Assembly: GCA_033060915.1 (NCBI GenBank)
Contig: CM065384.1
Coordinates: 34,026,001 to 34,090,000 of the forward strand
Source: Euryodendron excelsum
Taxonomy: Eukaryota; Streptophyta; Magnoliopsida; Ericales; Pentaphylacaceae
DNA length: 64,000 bases
Direction: 5' to 3'
A program made the position numbers and the translations under genes. Positions 26,165 to 37,423 of this stretch are shown here, piece by piece (the first letter of the stretch is position 1; the number at the start of each line of letters is the position of its first letter). Below the pieces are notes generated by a model, which searched no databases, was not told the origin of the DNA, and saw only the letters and a program-made list of their open reading frames with translations.

Positions 26165-27000
26165 TAGGAGTGACTCTAGAAAGTCCGGGAATGATTTGAA
26201 GGAGCCGGGAGTGACCCGGAAGGCCGGAAAGGAGCAGGAACACTTAAAATAGTGTCCTGGAGGTATTTGACTTGAAAAGTGAGGATTGGATGTGTCGAAA
26301 AGGTTGACCGAGCCTTTAGGGGCAAAACGGTCAATCGGACCGGAAAACTGCCGGGACAGACTCAAACTGTCCCGGAAGAAGACTTAGGGTCTGGAAACAT
26401 TATTTAGAATGTTCCTAGAGGTTGCCGGTTTGATTCCCAGGGCCAGCGTGGTCGGAAATGGAGACCGGCCCACTAGGGGCAAAACGGTCATTTTGTACTG
26501 GGTTTGCCGGAACTGACTCGGAATGGTCCGGAAAGGTAAAGGAAGGTCGAGAACACTATAAAAAGTATTCTCGGGACATTACCGGTTTGATACCCAGAGC
26601 CGGTGTGGTCGAAGAAGGAGATCGGCCCTCTAGGGGCAAAACGGTCATTTTGTACCGGGTTTGCCGGAACTGACTCGGAATGGTCCGGAAAGGTAAAGGA
26701 AGGTCGAGAACACTATAAAAAGTATTCTCGGGACATTACCGATTTGATACCCAGAGCCGGTGTGGTCGAAGAAGGAGACCGGCCCTCTAGGGGCAAAACG
26801 GTCATTTTGTACCGGGTTGGCCGGAACTGACTCCGAATGATCCGGAAAGAGAAGGGAAGGTTGAGAATACTATAAAAAGTATTCTCAGAAGGTTACCGGT
26901 TTGATACCCAGAGCCGGTGTGGTTCCCGGGGCGTTCGGATGCCTAGAGGCAAAATGGTCATCTTGACCGAAAAGTCTCGGAAAAGGTCCTAAGGGTAGTC
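26165..27000. repeat. 157-bp tandem array with TATA-like motifs, inside the solo LTR
   Basis: The marker GGGGCAAAACGGTCA occurs near 26319, 26477, 26634 and 26791, with a diverged copy near 26943. That is about five units of 157 bp; the 26477-26950 units are nearly identical. Three units carry CTATAAAAAGTATTCTC (near 26558, 26714 and 26871), a good TATA-box match. If the LTR promoter lies here, it has been multiplied. A unit of 157 is not a multiple of three, so open frames across the array shift and are not genes. Confidence 0.8.
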
Positions 27001-27059
27001 TGGTCATTTTTCACCGAAGTGGGCTAACAGCCACTGGTGTTGACCTAGGTTTTGAGTGT

Positions 27060-27375
27060 TTCCGCCACTCAAACGGTGTGAGTATTTTCGCTACTCGGAC
27101 GGGGTTGAGTATTTCCGCTACTCGGACGGGGTTGATGATTTGTGAGTATTTCTGCTACTCGGACGGGGTTGATGATTTGTGAGTATTTCCGCTACTCAGA
27201 CGGGATTGATGATTTGGGAGTATTTCCGCTACTCTAACGGTTGAGTATTTCCGCTACTCAGACGGGATTGATGATTTGGGAGTATTTCCGCTACTCTAAC
27301 GGTGGAGTATTTCTGCTACTCTAACGGCTCTGTGAGTATTTCCGCTACTCTAACGGTTTTATGAGTAGTTTTGCT
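27060..27375. repeat. GAGTATTTCCGCTACTC minisatellite, inside the solo LTR
   Basis: GAGTATTTCCGCTACTC, with a spacer such as GGACGGGGTTGATGATTT, recurs about nine times with variable spacing (30-50 bp). GAGTA and TACTC make each unit a small inverted repeat. A related GAGTGTTTCCGCCACTC form appears again at 27705-27800. Confidence 0.75.
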
Positions 27376-27382
27376 ACTCGGA

Positions 27383-27706
27383 CCGTCTCGAGGAATAAAC
27401 TGTCTCGATAGAGCGATTGAAAAGGGGTCTTATCGTTTCCGAAGAGACGTGCCTGGATTGGAACCGTCTCGAGGAATAAACTGTCTCGAGAGAGGGATTG
27501 GAAAGGGGTCTTACCGACTCCGAAGAGACGTGCCTGGATTGGAACCGTCTCAAGGAATAAACTGTCTCGAGAGAGGGATTGGAAAGGGGTCTTACCGACT
27601 CCGAAGAGACGTACCTGGATTGGAACCGTCTCGAGGAATAAACTGTCTTGAGAGAGGGATTGGAAAGGGGTCTTACCGACTCCGAAGAGACGTGCCTGGG
27701 TTTTGA
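27383..27706. repeat. 81-bp tandem array (4 copies), inside the solo LTR
   Basis: CCGTCTCGAGGAATAAACTG starts copies at 27383, 27464, 27545 (one change) and 27626, an exact 81-bp period, with a further partial copy near 27810. Because 81 is divisible by three, the array keeps long open frames on both strands (about 27345-27923) that repeat a 27-residue block. These frames are by-products of the array, not genes. Confidence 0.85.
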
Positions 27707-28053
27707 GTGTTTCCGTCACTCTAACGGTGTTGTGAGTGTTTCCGCCACTCTGACGGTTTGGTGAGTGTTTTCGCCACTCTGACGGTTTTGTGAGTGTTTT
27801 ACTACTCGGACCGTCTCGAGGAATAAACTGTCTCGAGAGAGGGATCAGAATTGGAATAAGAAAGGACAATGCCCCTAATGGCATTTTGGTCATTTTGCCT
27901 CTATTTGGGCCTGACAGGCCCACGAAGCGATGGAAAGATGGAATTTGAAACTAGAGAATTGGATTCGATAGGAATATGCCCAAAATGACTTGAAAACAAG
28001 TCTGGACGGAGTATAGACTGCCGAGCGGTCAAAAATGGGGTGCTTACATTAGG

Positions 28054-28800
28054 CAGTAGAACAAAGTTTACCATTGATTTCTACTAAGTTGTCCTTAATT
28101 CGGTTGTCCCATTGAACCTAGATCTTGGAATCTCCAATCAACTAGGTTGGGTTGCCATTAAGGTAACTTTTAAGATAATAAGCTTTAATGTCTAATCCTC
28201 TCGATGAATGAATTTCGATATCTTACCAGGCCTAATAGTAAGATGATTTCTCAATATCCTTTGATTAAATTATTAATCATTGAATATTACATTCCTGTGA
28301 GTAATGACCTTTAACAGACATATTTGTCATGTTTTATTATTATCGGGAATTTTCTGTGTCTTAAGACATTTAAGAAGTCACTTGATACTTCTTTTATAGC
28401 GGTTGATTCCTTCGCAGAATCTGGCTGTGCACTTCCATTGCAAGAACTTCCTTAGAAATTAAAGCACTTCTTCTAAGACTTTATCCATTTGTAGATTTAA
28501 CGTCTTTTAATCCATAAATCCAGCTTGCACAGTGTACCCTCTCTAGTACTTCTGGATGTATATATGATCAGTGCCCATTTGTAGCACAAAGCTATCACCT
28601 TCCAGTGAAGTAGATTGTCTGCTACTCATTTAGTTTTATCACTATGTAAACTAGTATTATGGTTTAGATATAACGAAACTCCGTACATACGAAACTCCGT
28701 ACATCTCTTTACTTGAGAGGATAACAACTAATTATATTAATTTAGATCATCTAAATTCTTTCATTTATATATATCTAATATTTTTTATACATAGCCTAGG
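28054..28800. other. Intergenic DNA, probable continuation of an older retroelement
   Basis: No ORF is supported. The sequence resembles the non-coding retroelement-like DNA left of the solo LTR. A 16-bp direct repeat, CGAAACTCCGTACAT, occurs twice near 28675-28706. Confidence 0.3.
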
Positions 28801-28803
28801 ATA

Positions 28804-29837
28804 TGATTGGTTAGTAATTAAGTATTGTTTGAGATAATTTATTGAGAGATTATGTAGGAACTTAATTAGTTAAGAACTTGAGACTTCCTATTTAAATTGA
28901 AAACTTTATTAGTTGACTTTATATTTAAATTGGTTTCCTAAAGAGTCCTGTAGAAAAAAATTTAATTTGATCAGATCAAAAAATGGGCCAATCTTCATAT
29001 ATGGTTGTTTAATAATTAAGTATTGTTTGAGATAATTTATTGAGAAATTATGTAGGAGATAATTTATAGGAATTTAATTAGTTAAAAGCTTGAGGTTTCC
29101 TACTTAAATAGGAAACTTTATTAGTTAAGATTTTATATTTAAATTGGTTCCCTAAAGAGTCCTATAGAAAGAAATTTTAATTTGATCAGATCAAAAAATT
29201 GAGCAATCGGCTAATTTGGTGACTCATCACTAAAGAGTCATTATGTGAACAATCAGGCTAGAATGAGCTATCTTATATATATATATATATATATATATAC
29301 CTATTGTATCCTGTCAATTACCTTTGTGATGTGAAATTTTAAAAGTATGAGAGTATATAGAGCGCCACATAAGAGAGAAACAAAATATAGTGACAAACAT
29401 AATTTTGAGAGATTATGTAGGAGATAATTTGTAGGAACTTAATTAGTTAAGAACTTGAGGCTTTCTATTTAAATTAAAAACTTTATTAGTGAAGACTTTA
29501 TATTTAAATTGGTTCCCTAAAGAGTCTTGTAGAAAAACTTTTTAATTTGATCAGATTAAAAAAATGAGCAATTGGCATATATGGTTGTTTAATAATAAAG
29601 TATTGTTTGAGATAATTTATTGAGAGATTATATAGGAGATAATTTATAGGAACTTAATTAGTTAAAATCGTGAGGTTTCCTACTTAAATAAAAAACTTTT
29701 ATATATTTAAATTGGTTCCTAAAGAGTCTTACAGAAAGAAAATTTAATTTGATCAGATAAAAAAAATGAGTAATCGGCTAATTTGGTGGCTCATCATTCA
29801 AGAGTCATGTGAACAATTTGGCTAGAATGAGCTATCT

Positions 29838-29869
<32 letters not shown>

Positions 29870-29975
29870 TACATACTTATTATATCTTGTTAATTATCCC
29901 TGTGACGTGACATTTTAAAAGTATCAGAGCATATAAAGCGCCACATAAAAGAGAGACAAAATATAGGAACAAACA
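28804..29975. repeat. AT-rich higher-order tandem repeat (about 190-bp units in 580-bp blocks)
   Basis: A unit of about 190 bp (AAGTATTGTTTGAGATAATT ... CCCTAAAGAGTCC ... TTTGATCAGATCAAAAAA) occurs at about 28804, 29001, 29402 (5'-truncated) and 29581. Pairs of units plus a different segment (GCTAATTTGGTG ... GAGCGCCACATAA), containing an (AT)n tract at 29273-29299 and 29839-29863, are duplicated as a block with a period of 580 bp. GGCTCATCA and GAGCTATC sequences recur at matching places. No coding sequence. Confidence 0.75.
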
Positions 29976-31410
29976 CAACATATATATATATATATATATG
30001 AGATTAGGATTAAAAGTATAAACACTCAAAATAATTATTAGCTACTAATAATTTTACATAGATAGTATAAAAATAATTACCTCAACACGGTCTTGTTCAA
30101 TATACACAAAGTGTACTAGTATAAGGAGTTTGAACTATACCGTTCTTCATAGTCAAGATAGACTTATCAAATTATTGTGCTACAGTTCTACTGATGGCGT
30201 GTCCAGTTCCATCTAAGACTGTAAACTATAAACTTATATTCCATAAGAATTGATGATCTGATATTCTGTGTGTAAACCGTACTGTACACATCAAATCATC
30301 TACTATATAAAATAAGAGATACACATGCATAATCATTAAATAAATAACGCAAGTCAAATATTACTTACACAGATTCTCATTAAAATAAAACAATTAATTT
30401 ATTAATAAATATTAAAATAATTACATAAAACATATTTTTTAATATAAATCTCTAACAGCTTTGATAAAAAGTTATACATGTTGAAATTTTGAAAATACAA
30501 CAATTAATAAAAATAGATATATTACCTGATATGTTGCAATGGAAACGTTTCACAAACAAAAACTTGCCGAAAAAATTACTTGGACAGGCGAAGACAAAAT
30601 AGAGAATCAAAAGAACTAAACCTAATTGAAGAAGTGATGATCTCTATATCATGATAACAGCTTCAAGAGACATTCGTTAACAAGTCTTCTGTTATTCTTC
30701 CGCTACCAACTAATCAAGCCAAGAGTCCAAATCCGGTTGCCAAATATATGATATGAAATTATTGAAAACTTGTTTTTATTTTTATTTATTTTCGCGGAAT
30801 GAACATATGCAAATAGGGAAGAAACAAAAAATTGAATAGTTGATTGAGAGCTTGCCCATGACTAAAGTTCAAATTCTGCTTTTAAGGAGAGAGAGAGAGA
30901 GACTCCTTTTGATCATTGCAAAAAACGAGTGGGAGATAAAGTTCTTACATTATCTTGTAAGTTTTTCTTTTATTTCTTATTTTCTTAATTCAAAGAGTGC
31001 CATTATGTTAATTTTAATTTTATTAAAGTAGTATAGGTGGCACTAATAATATTAGTTTGAGGATTACTTTTGAAAAAGTGTTAAATTAAAAATTATTTTT
31101 AAAAATAACGTTATTTTGACAAAAAAAAACTTATTTAATGGTCAGTAAAGTAGTATTATAATTATATATTAAATATAGAATTAATAACATGTTAAAATTA
31201 TATTTAATTTTTAATTAAATTTTCTTAAAATTATAACACGTAAATTGTTTAATACATATACTATACAATTTAATGTAAAAAAACAAATAATTTTTATTAA
31301 GGTTTAAATCTAAACTAAAAGTGAACATTTTTTTTTTCATTCATAAATACGTTTGAATATTATAGGTAAATAGTATTACTAACTATACCAACGTACACTC
31401 TTTTTGCTGT
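29976..31410. other. Gene-free AT-rich DNA upstream of the first MFS gene
   Basis: I see only AT-rich sequence here, with an AT run near 29980-30000 and a GAGAGA tract near 30890. Short open frames show no homology I recognise. Confidence 0.4.
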
Positions 31411-31420
31411 CTATATAAAA
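31411..31420 (+). promoter_or_regulatory. TATA box of the first NFD4-like gene
   Basis: CTATATAAAA lies 122 bp before the start codon at 31542, which leaves room for a leader of roughly 90 bases. It is the best TATA match upstream of this gene. Confidence 0.55.
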
Positions 31421-31541
31421 ACAAATTCGATGAGAATAATTTTCTTAAATTTAAATATTTATAAATTTTTGAAAGGGAAAACTTGCAACGAGACGCAGAT
31501 ATATACTGCCAGAAGATAGGAATTGCAGAGGTGAGAAGAAA

Positions 31542-34500
31542 ATGGAGAGCAGCAAATGGATCGCCGCAGTGGCGAGCATATGGATCCAGTGCACCTGCGG
31601 CGCATCATACGCCTTCGGCATCTACTCCTCTGTTCTCAAATCTAGCCAAGGCTACGACCAATCCACGCTCGACACGGTGTCCGTCTTCAAGGACTTCGGC
31701 GCCAACGCCGGTGTTCTCTCCGGCCTCCTTTACTCCTCCGTCGCCTTCCGCCGCGGGCGGTCCTCGTTCCCGGGCGGGCCGTGGATGGTCCACATGATCG
31801 GGGCGGTTCAGTGCTTCGCAGGTTACTTCCTTATGTGGCTCTCGGTCGTCGGAATTATATACAGGCCACCAGTGCCGGCCATGTGCTTCTTCATGTTGAT
31901 GGCCGCTCACGCTCAGACGTTCTTCAACACCGCCAATGTCGTCACCGCCGTCCACAATTTCCCTGATTACAGTGGGACCATAGTCGGCATCATGAAGGTA
32001 TGCTTCGATTAATCAGAGCCGTTCATTGCTGGACCTTTTTCATTTAATAGGGTCACTCCCAGTTGGGTTTTATTAATTGATATCTTAATAAACGAAAAAG
32101 TATAAAATGTGACTGCCATTTAGTTTTGACAATTTTTTTATTAATTGATTTCTTAATGAAGAAAAAACTATAAAATTTTGCCCTCTCCAAATATAGGAGT
32201 GATAATCCTTTATAGAGCGAGCTGCAACGTGAAAGTTAGCTCTATTGCGATTTGAGCCTCTCTGTTCAAAACATAAAAATCATAGGTTTCAAATCAATAG
32301 ACTCTTACCTGAAATTTGATAAAACTCTTAGACCTCCTAGTAGTAAGAGTCTGCACTGAGTTGCCGTTATAAGTGATAATCCTTGAAATTTCAAAAAAAT
32401 TTCCTTGGAAAATATTGTGGGATTTGGAAATCTACTTTTCCAACTACCCCTCCTTCTTTGAGGGGACAAACTTTTCTTTGCCAAAAGAAACGCTCAGGTC
32501 AGCATCAAACTTTATATACAAAGAAACAAAGACAAGGTCATTTGCATTGCACACATCAAATGAGTCATCGATTGCTTGTATAGTTGTGTGAAGTCAAGCA
32601 AATATTGCGTGATATGTCATCCTACTCTTAAACTAAGTGTGATTATGTGATGTGTATGATTGTGCCACCAATTTTTGGCTTTATCATTGCAAAGGTGTGT
32701 CGAGTTTCCGTCTAGATGCATTGTCACAAGAGATGTACAGAAAATTTCAAAGTGTGGTTGATTTATAGCCCAAAAATTATTCAATGTTTTAAAAGCACCG
32801 CATCATTCATACTTTACACCTCACAAAGTAGCGGATCACCCTGCTAGTGTGGTCAAATTAGGAGTGGCTGCGGGGGACTGATGATCCGTTTAGTTTTCCC
32901 AAGCTCGCCCATTATTTATAAGGTCTGAAATTTATTTTTAGGCCCGATTAGATAAATGGGCGGGCTTGAAAATTGTGTATGAAGCTCAGGCCATCCGGCC
33001 TGAAATACATATAAAATAATGTATTTCATATTTTTACAATATTAGGTTTTAAAATTTTATGTTATTTAACATTATTTTTGAAAAAAAAAAACATTTACTA
33101 AAAAATTTTGTAGGCTAAATGGGCGGGCTTGGACAAGCTTGAGAATTCAATTTTTTATTTTGGGTGGGCTTAAAATTTTATTTTATGCCTGATGAAAAAA
33201 AATTTAGCATAGGCTCGGCCCGATCAATATTCACTCGTAAGTCAAATCCGGACCTAGCTAGTGCGGGATCCATCCTTATGGGAAGAGACGAATAATTTCT
33301 CTTTATAACTACTCGTTGGGAAACAAAAAGCTAATCTCTCGCAAATGCTGGCGGCTCATCACAATGATACCCTTTTGATACAGCTTGTTTCAAGCTGTTT
33401 TTATTTGATTTTTTTTTACTTATAAGTTGAAAAGTTATATTTTTTTTTACTTTTTGTCTTTTATAAGTTAAAGACAAGTAAAAAAGTTATAAAAAAAAAT
33501 AAATTAACTTTTTTGCTTATAAATAAAAAAAAAACCAAGCGAAAAAGTCCTACCAAATGGGCCCTAAAACTATAGGAGCTCACCCAAAAGGCTAGCCAAA
33601 CAAATGTCATTTGAGTTCATTATTTTTACTTATATACTGAAATCTCTCAATTTTTGATGTGAGACGCAACATATGCCAACGTTGGTCGAGGTCGTCACAA
33701 ATTTGTTCTATAAAAACTCTGTATGCATGGCATTTTCCTCTAGTAATAGTCATACAAACTTTTGGTTTTGGAATAGATTCACGACAACATGCAAGTCCTA
33801 ATCTCTTTTGTTTTTAGAGTTTTTAAGAGATTGACATTGACATTTTTGTTTGCATTTTTCTAAATGTTTTCATTATCAAGGCTGAACCTTGAAATGGAAT
33901 TGAAGATGGAATGGTTTCATCTTAATTGGAACTGAAGACATTCTTGTATTAATCATTTGAACGCATGCCAAGGTGTCAAGGGTTGCACTTCTAGTCAACC
34001 CCTTGCCTCATTGTACATAGCTTCTCTCAAAGCTATACGGGATGCAAAGTGTGCTTTTAAGATGCCTAAGGGTGTACAAACTTGTTTGGGACAAGTGCCA
34101 AGCAAAGCTCCAAGGGTTGCCCAAGAGTGCCCCACGGATGCCCAAGTGCCTAGCCAAGCAGCCAGGTTGGCCCGGGTTAACCTCACTTTGGCTGAGAATG
34201 AGGGGCAAGATAACCTCACTTTGGCAGCCACGCGTGCCCAGACCGTGTGCCCATGTGCGTGCCCAGCTGCCTTGCCGCGTGCACACGTTAACCTCACCAG
34301 TGGCGAGAAAGAGGGGCGACTTAACCTCACTTCGTGTGTGCCAGCCAGCCAAGCCACGCGCGCGCGCGCCATGCCCAGATTGAAGCGGGTTAACCTCACT
34401 TTGGCCTTGCCAATGCGTGCCAGATTTACACACAGTGACACCTTTTGCGCAATTTTGGCATTCGCATAACTTTGTCGTCCGGAGGGCTTTTTGAGCAAGG

Positions 34501-36257
34501 TTTTTTTTGTTGGAAAGCTTTCAATGTAAACTTTGAAATGCACGAAAGCTTTTCCTTTATTTTGGCTTGTAGAATAAATGAGGGTCAATTATGACTCCTC
34601 GCACACACACTATGTTTCCTTGTGCAAAGTTGTAAATGGCTAAAAAAAGCATATATAAGGGGGGAGAGCACGGTAAGCTCCGGACCACCTTGCTAACTTT
34701 TATGCCCTGCTTCTTAGACATTGTTTGCCTATTGTAATAGCATATTTTGATGCTTGTAATAGCTTGCAATTGTCAATAAAATGTCTCTTTTCGTTGCCAT
34801 GAAGTTGTTGCTCGTTGCCTACATTGTTGCTAGCGTTGCCTACCTGTTGCCCACAGATTTCTAATTTTTGTGTTTGTCTTTGCATACAAACACGTGGGGT
34901 GTGCTTTGGCGGAGCTTGTCAAGCGTTGGCAAGTGCCACACACGGCCATTTGCCTATTCCGCGGGCCGGCGTGTGTCACAAGGCTAAGCCAATGTTGGTG
35001 GGACCACCACTGGAAAATCGTCTTAACCAAACGCAAGACATACTTTCTATTTATGCTTCGATTCCTTAAAGTACTTCCTTTTTTACCTTCTTCTTTGGCC
35101 AGGGCTTTCTTGGTTTGACTGGAGCAGTGCTAGTACAAGTGTATTACACATTTCTCAAGGGAAATCCAAGTACTTTCATATTGATGCTTGCATTGTTGCC
35201 AACTTTTGCTTCCTTATCCTTCATGTGCTTGGTAAGAATCTATCAGACAAACAGTGGAGATGACAAGAAGCATTTGGATCGTTTGTCATCGGTTGCTCTG
35301 GTTGTTGCTGCATATCTTTTGATCTTAATAATCTTTGAAAATGTCTTCACTCTGCCATTATGGGCTCGCATTCTTACCTTCGTGGTGCTTTTGCTTCTTC
35401 TCGCTTCACCTCTTAGTATTGCGATCAGAGCCCAACAAGAGGACTCGGGGAGATCTCAAGAAATGCCCTCCAATGAGAGGAGCCAATTATTAGATGAATC
35501 CACATCAGAGTCTGAGAAATACTCTCCACAGGAAGATTCTATGGCCGAATCTGATGATAACATGCTGCAGCTTGGTAAAGAAATGAATCCCTTACAAGCC
35601 ATGCGTACCATAAACTTTTGGATGCTATTCATTGCCATGTTATGTGGAATGGGCTCGGGATTGGCCACGATAAATAACATCAGCCAAATAGGAGAATCTC
35701 TTGGTTACACAACCGTGGAGATAAATACATTAGTTTCTTTATGGAGCATATGGAACTTCCTTGGTCGTTTTGGCGCTGGATACGTATCAGACATATTTCT
35801 TCACACCAAAGGCTGGGCAAGGCCTTTGTTTATGGTCCTTACTCTGGCAATTATGACTGCCGGCCATGTAATCATCGCTTCTGGATTTCCTGGAAATTTG
35901 TATGTGGGTTCAGTACTAGTTGGTATTTGTTATGGTTCGCAATGGTCGTTAATGCCAACCATTACTTCTGAGATATTTGGGATTGTGCACATGGGTACTA
36001 TCTTCAACACCATCGCGATAGCTAGTCCTGTCGGATCTTCTATACTGTCTGTGCTAGTAATTGGCTATATCTATGACAAAGAAGCATCGGGTGAAGGGGA
36101 CTCTTGCTATGGGACTCGCTGCTTCTTGTTGTCTTTCTTCATCGTGGCATCTGTTTGTCTTTTCGGGTTTTTAGTTGCCTTGGTGTTGTTTTTCCGGACG
36201 AGGAGTTTCTATGGGCAGATTTTACTCAGACGTCTCCAGCATCCGAGGAGACTGTGA
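31542..36257 (+). CDS. Nodulin-like / MFS membrane transporter, NFD4-like, copy 1 (2 exons)
   Basis: Predicted 12-helix membrane protein of the plant Nodulin-like/MFS family. NUCLEAR FUSION DEFECTIVE 4 is the named member; substrates of most members are unknown. Exons are 31542-31997 and 35103-36257, giving 536 aa, with donor ATGAAG|GTATGC and acceptor GGCCAG|GGCTTT in phase 0. Residues 1-152 carry the Nodulin-like signature (WIAAVASIWIQC, YSSVLKSSQGYDQSTLDTV, FFNTANVVTAVHNFP). Exon 2 starts GFLGLTGAVL and holds the remaining helices. An acidic hydrophilic loop (about residues 255-300) separates the two halves. The C-terminal half has GMGSGLATINNISQIG and WNFLGRFGAGYVSD, typical of the family. 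The 3.1-kb intron contains a dispersed repeat and a probable solo LTR. It is followed 1.17 kb downstream by a close paralogue in the same orientation, so it arose by tandem duplication. Confidence 0.92.
32860..33250. repeat. Dispersed repeat fragment in the intron
   Basis: It contains GGCCCGATTAGATAAATGGG and CGGGCTTG motifs. A related copy (GACCCGATTAGTTTAATGGG, GGGCTTG) lies at the right edge of the window, 63870-64000. It is therefore a family repeated in this genome. No ends could be defined. Confidence 0.5.
33380..33570. repeat. AT-rich inverted repeats in the intron
   Basis: ACTTTTTGTCTTTTATAAG is followed by its near complement AAAGACAAGTAAAAAAGT, which would form a hairpin at about 33450-33492, inside a wider AT palindrome. 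It may be part of a degraded MITE (GCTACCAAATGGGCCC-like text follows), but no target duplication was found. Confidence 0.35.
33974..34978 (+). mobile_element. Probable 1-kb solo LTR in the intron of NFD4-like copy 1
   Basis: The segment starts TGTCAAGGGTTGC and ends GGCGTGTGTCA, with CAAGG on both sides (33969-33973 and 34979-34983), a 5-bp duplication. It is GC-richer than the intron around it. It has a TATA-like ATATATAAGG near 34652 and AATAAA near 34777, in the order expected of an LTR on the plus strand. The unit TTAACCTCACTTTGGC recurs five times between 34176 and 34406, which keeps frames open on both strands without coding for anything recognisable. I chose the ends by searching for TG...CA plus a duplication, so they are less certain than those of the large LTR. 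Confidence 0.6.
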
Positions 36258-37354
36258 GAAGGAAAAATGAAACATTTTCTCAATTTTCGTTTCTCTGCAA
36301 GCTTAATATGAAGGCAATGCTGCATTTCTGATTGCAAGTAATTATCAAATATGATTCATTTGTTGAAGTGTGAATAAGCGGTTGCTTCCTTTTCTCTTAC
36401 ATCATGAACCAGCTGCCAAGTTTCTGCGCTTGCATGTTGTGGAGTAGAGTAGAATCTGCTCTTCTATTCTCAAGATATTAAAGAAATTGCACACTTGAGA
36501 ATGCTTGTTGTGACTGTTATATATGTACAACACCACCATAGTTATCTGCCAAGTTGATTGTTTGTCTGGATGACCTCTCTCCACCCTGTGTAGTTGGCCA
36601 CCTACAAAGTATTTGGAATGTTTGTGCCTGGAGCAGCATGGAAACTTATGCAATGCGAGGTGGTACAATGTGCCATGGCCCATGTACAACTAGAATCATT
36701 GTTGTAATAAATATAAGCTGTCAAATATAAATTAAACCTTATTCTTTTAATGAACAAATTCATCTCCAGTCATTTCAAATACATAAATACAACGCAAACT
36801 CGTATACTTGAGCTGTAAGTTTTTTTTTTTAGGTTCCCAGCTCATCAGTCATGGGTTAAAAAAAAAAACAAAATGAAAAGAAAAAAATTAGACAAATTCA
36901 TTCTATTCAATTTTATTTTAAAAATAATTATACTTTATCCCATTATGATTTAATTAAAAATTATATGCTTCTATGATTCGAAAGTAAACAACCCTCTTAT
37001 GATTTGAATTTATCTGTAAAATAGATAAAATATTAAAAGATTTGATAAAATAATAAAAATACTCCTGTAATAAACAATTTTAATCTTAAAAAAATAACAA
37101 AATTATTTTTTCGATGTTATATTTAAAAAAAATAAAATAATAAAAATATAATTGTGACAAAATTTTTATTAAATTTAACCATTACATAAGTTCAAATTAC
37201 AAGATTACGTATAATTGATTACTTAATTTTCTCTCACGCGTACTATTATCCCTTTATTTTATTCTTGTACTTTTGTCTCTTATTGAACAGGTGGCCAATA
37301 AGACAAGTGCATGACGAACAGATACAAACTAGTCTCAGTCTCTATAACCTGTAG
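36258..37354. other. Spacer between the tandem MFS genes
   Basis: It contains the 3' region of copy 1 and the promoter of copy 2. It is AT-rich with no supported ORF. Confidence 0.5.
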
Positions 37355-37361
37355 TTATATA
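37355..37361 (+). promoter_or_regulatory. Possible TATA box of the second NFD4-like gene
   Basis: TATATAC sits 69 bp before the start at 37424. An out-of-frame ATG at 37372 lies between them, opening a 167-codon frame that overlaps the real CDS. A start site about 30 bp after this TATA box would exclude that ATG from the mRNA; a start further upstream would not. Confidence 0.35.
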
Positions 37362-37423
37362 CAGTAAAACAATGAAAAGTGGCATAGGCACAGTCCGAAA
37401 CCTCGAATTGCATTCCGAGAGAG

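Larger units (their letters stand above)
22401..28048. mobile_element. Giant solo LTR of an LTR retrotransposon (5.65 kb)
   Basis: The element starts TGTCGCGCCCAG, ends GGGGTGCTTACA, and is flanked by a perfect 5-bp duplication TTAGG (22396-22400 and 28049-28053). TG...CA ends with a 5-bp duplication are diagnostic of LTR integration. Neither end sequence recurs inside, and there is no gag-pol, so this is a single LTR, presumably left by LTR-LTR recombination. The 5' kilobase holds phrases that I know from large plant LTRs (GATTCGGAGTCGCCACCTAA near 22548; TGCCTACGTATCC near 23167). The interior has several tandem arrays, listed separately. LTRs of about 5 kb are known from the Tat/Ogre lineage, so that is the likely class, by length only. 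Open frames inside come from the repeats, not genes. Confidence 0.85.

Noticed and set aside
26165..27370. Regularly spaced repeats that might suggest a CRISPR array
   Set aside because: Repeats are long, contiguous and lie inside a plant LTR; there are no unique spacers of constant size, and the genome is eukaryotic.
27345..27923. 192-codon minus-strand frame with repeated 27-residue blocks
   Set aside because: It is produced by the 81-bp tandem array inside the solo LTR; the plus strand is open for the same reason, and there is no start context or homology.
31605..31955. Minus-strand open frame over exon 1 of the first MFS gene
   Set aside because: Shadow of a GC-rich exon whose plus-strand product is clearly a Nodulin-like/MFS protein.
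33957..34588. Long overlapping open frames on both strands (up to 197 codons)
   Set aside because: They come from GC-rich LTR sequence with a repeated TTAACCTCAC motif. Frames on opposite strands are equally long and nothing is recognisable.
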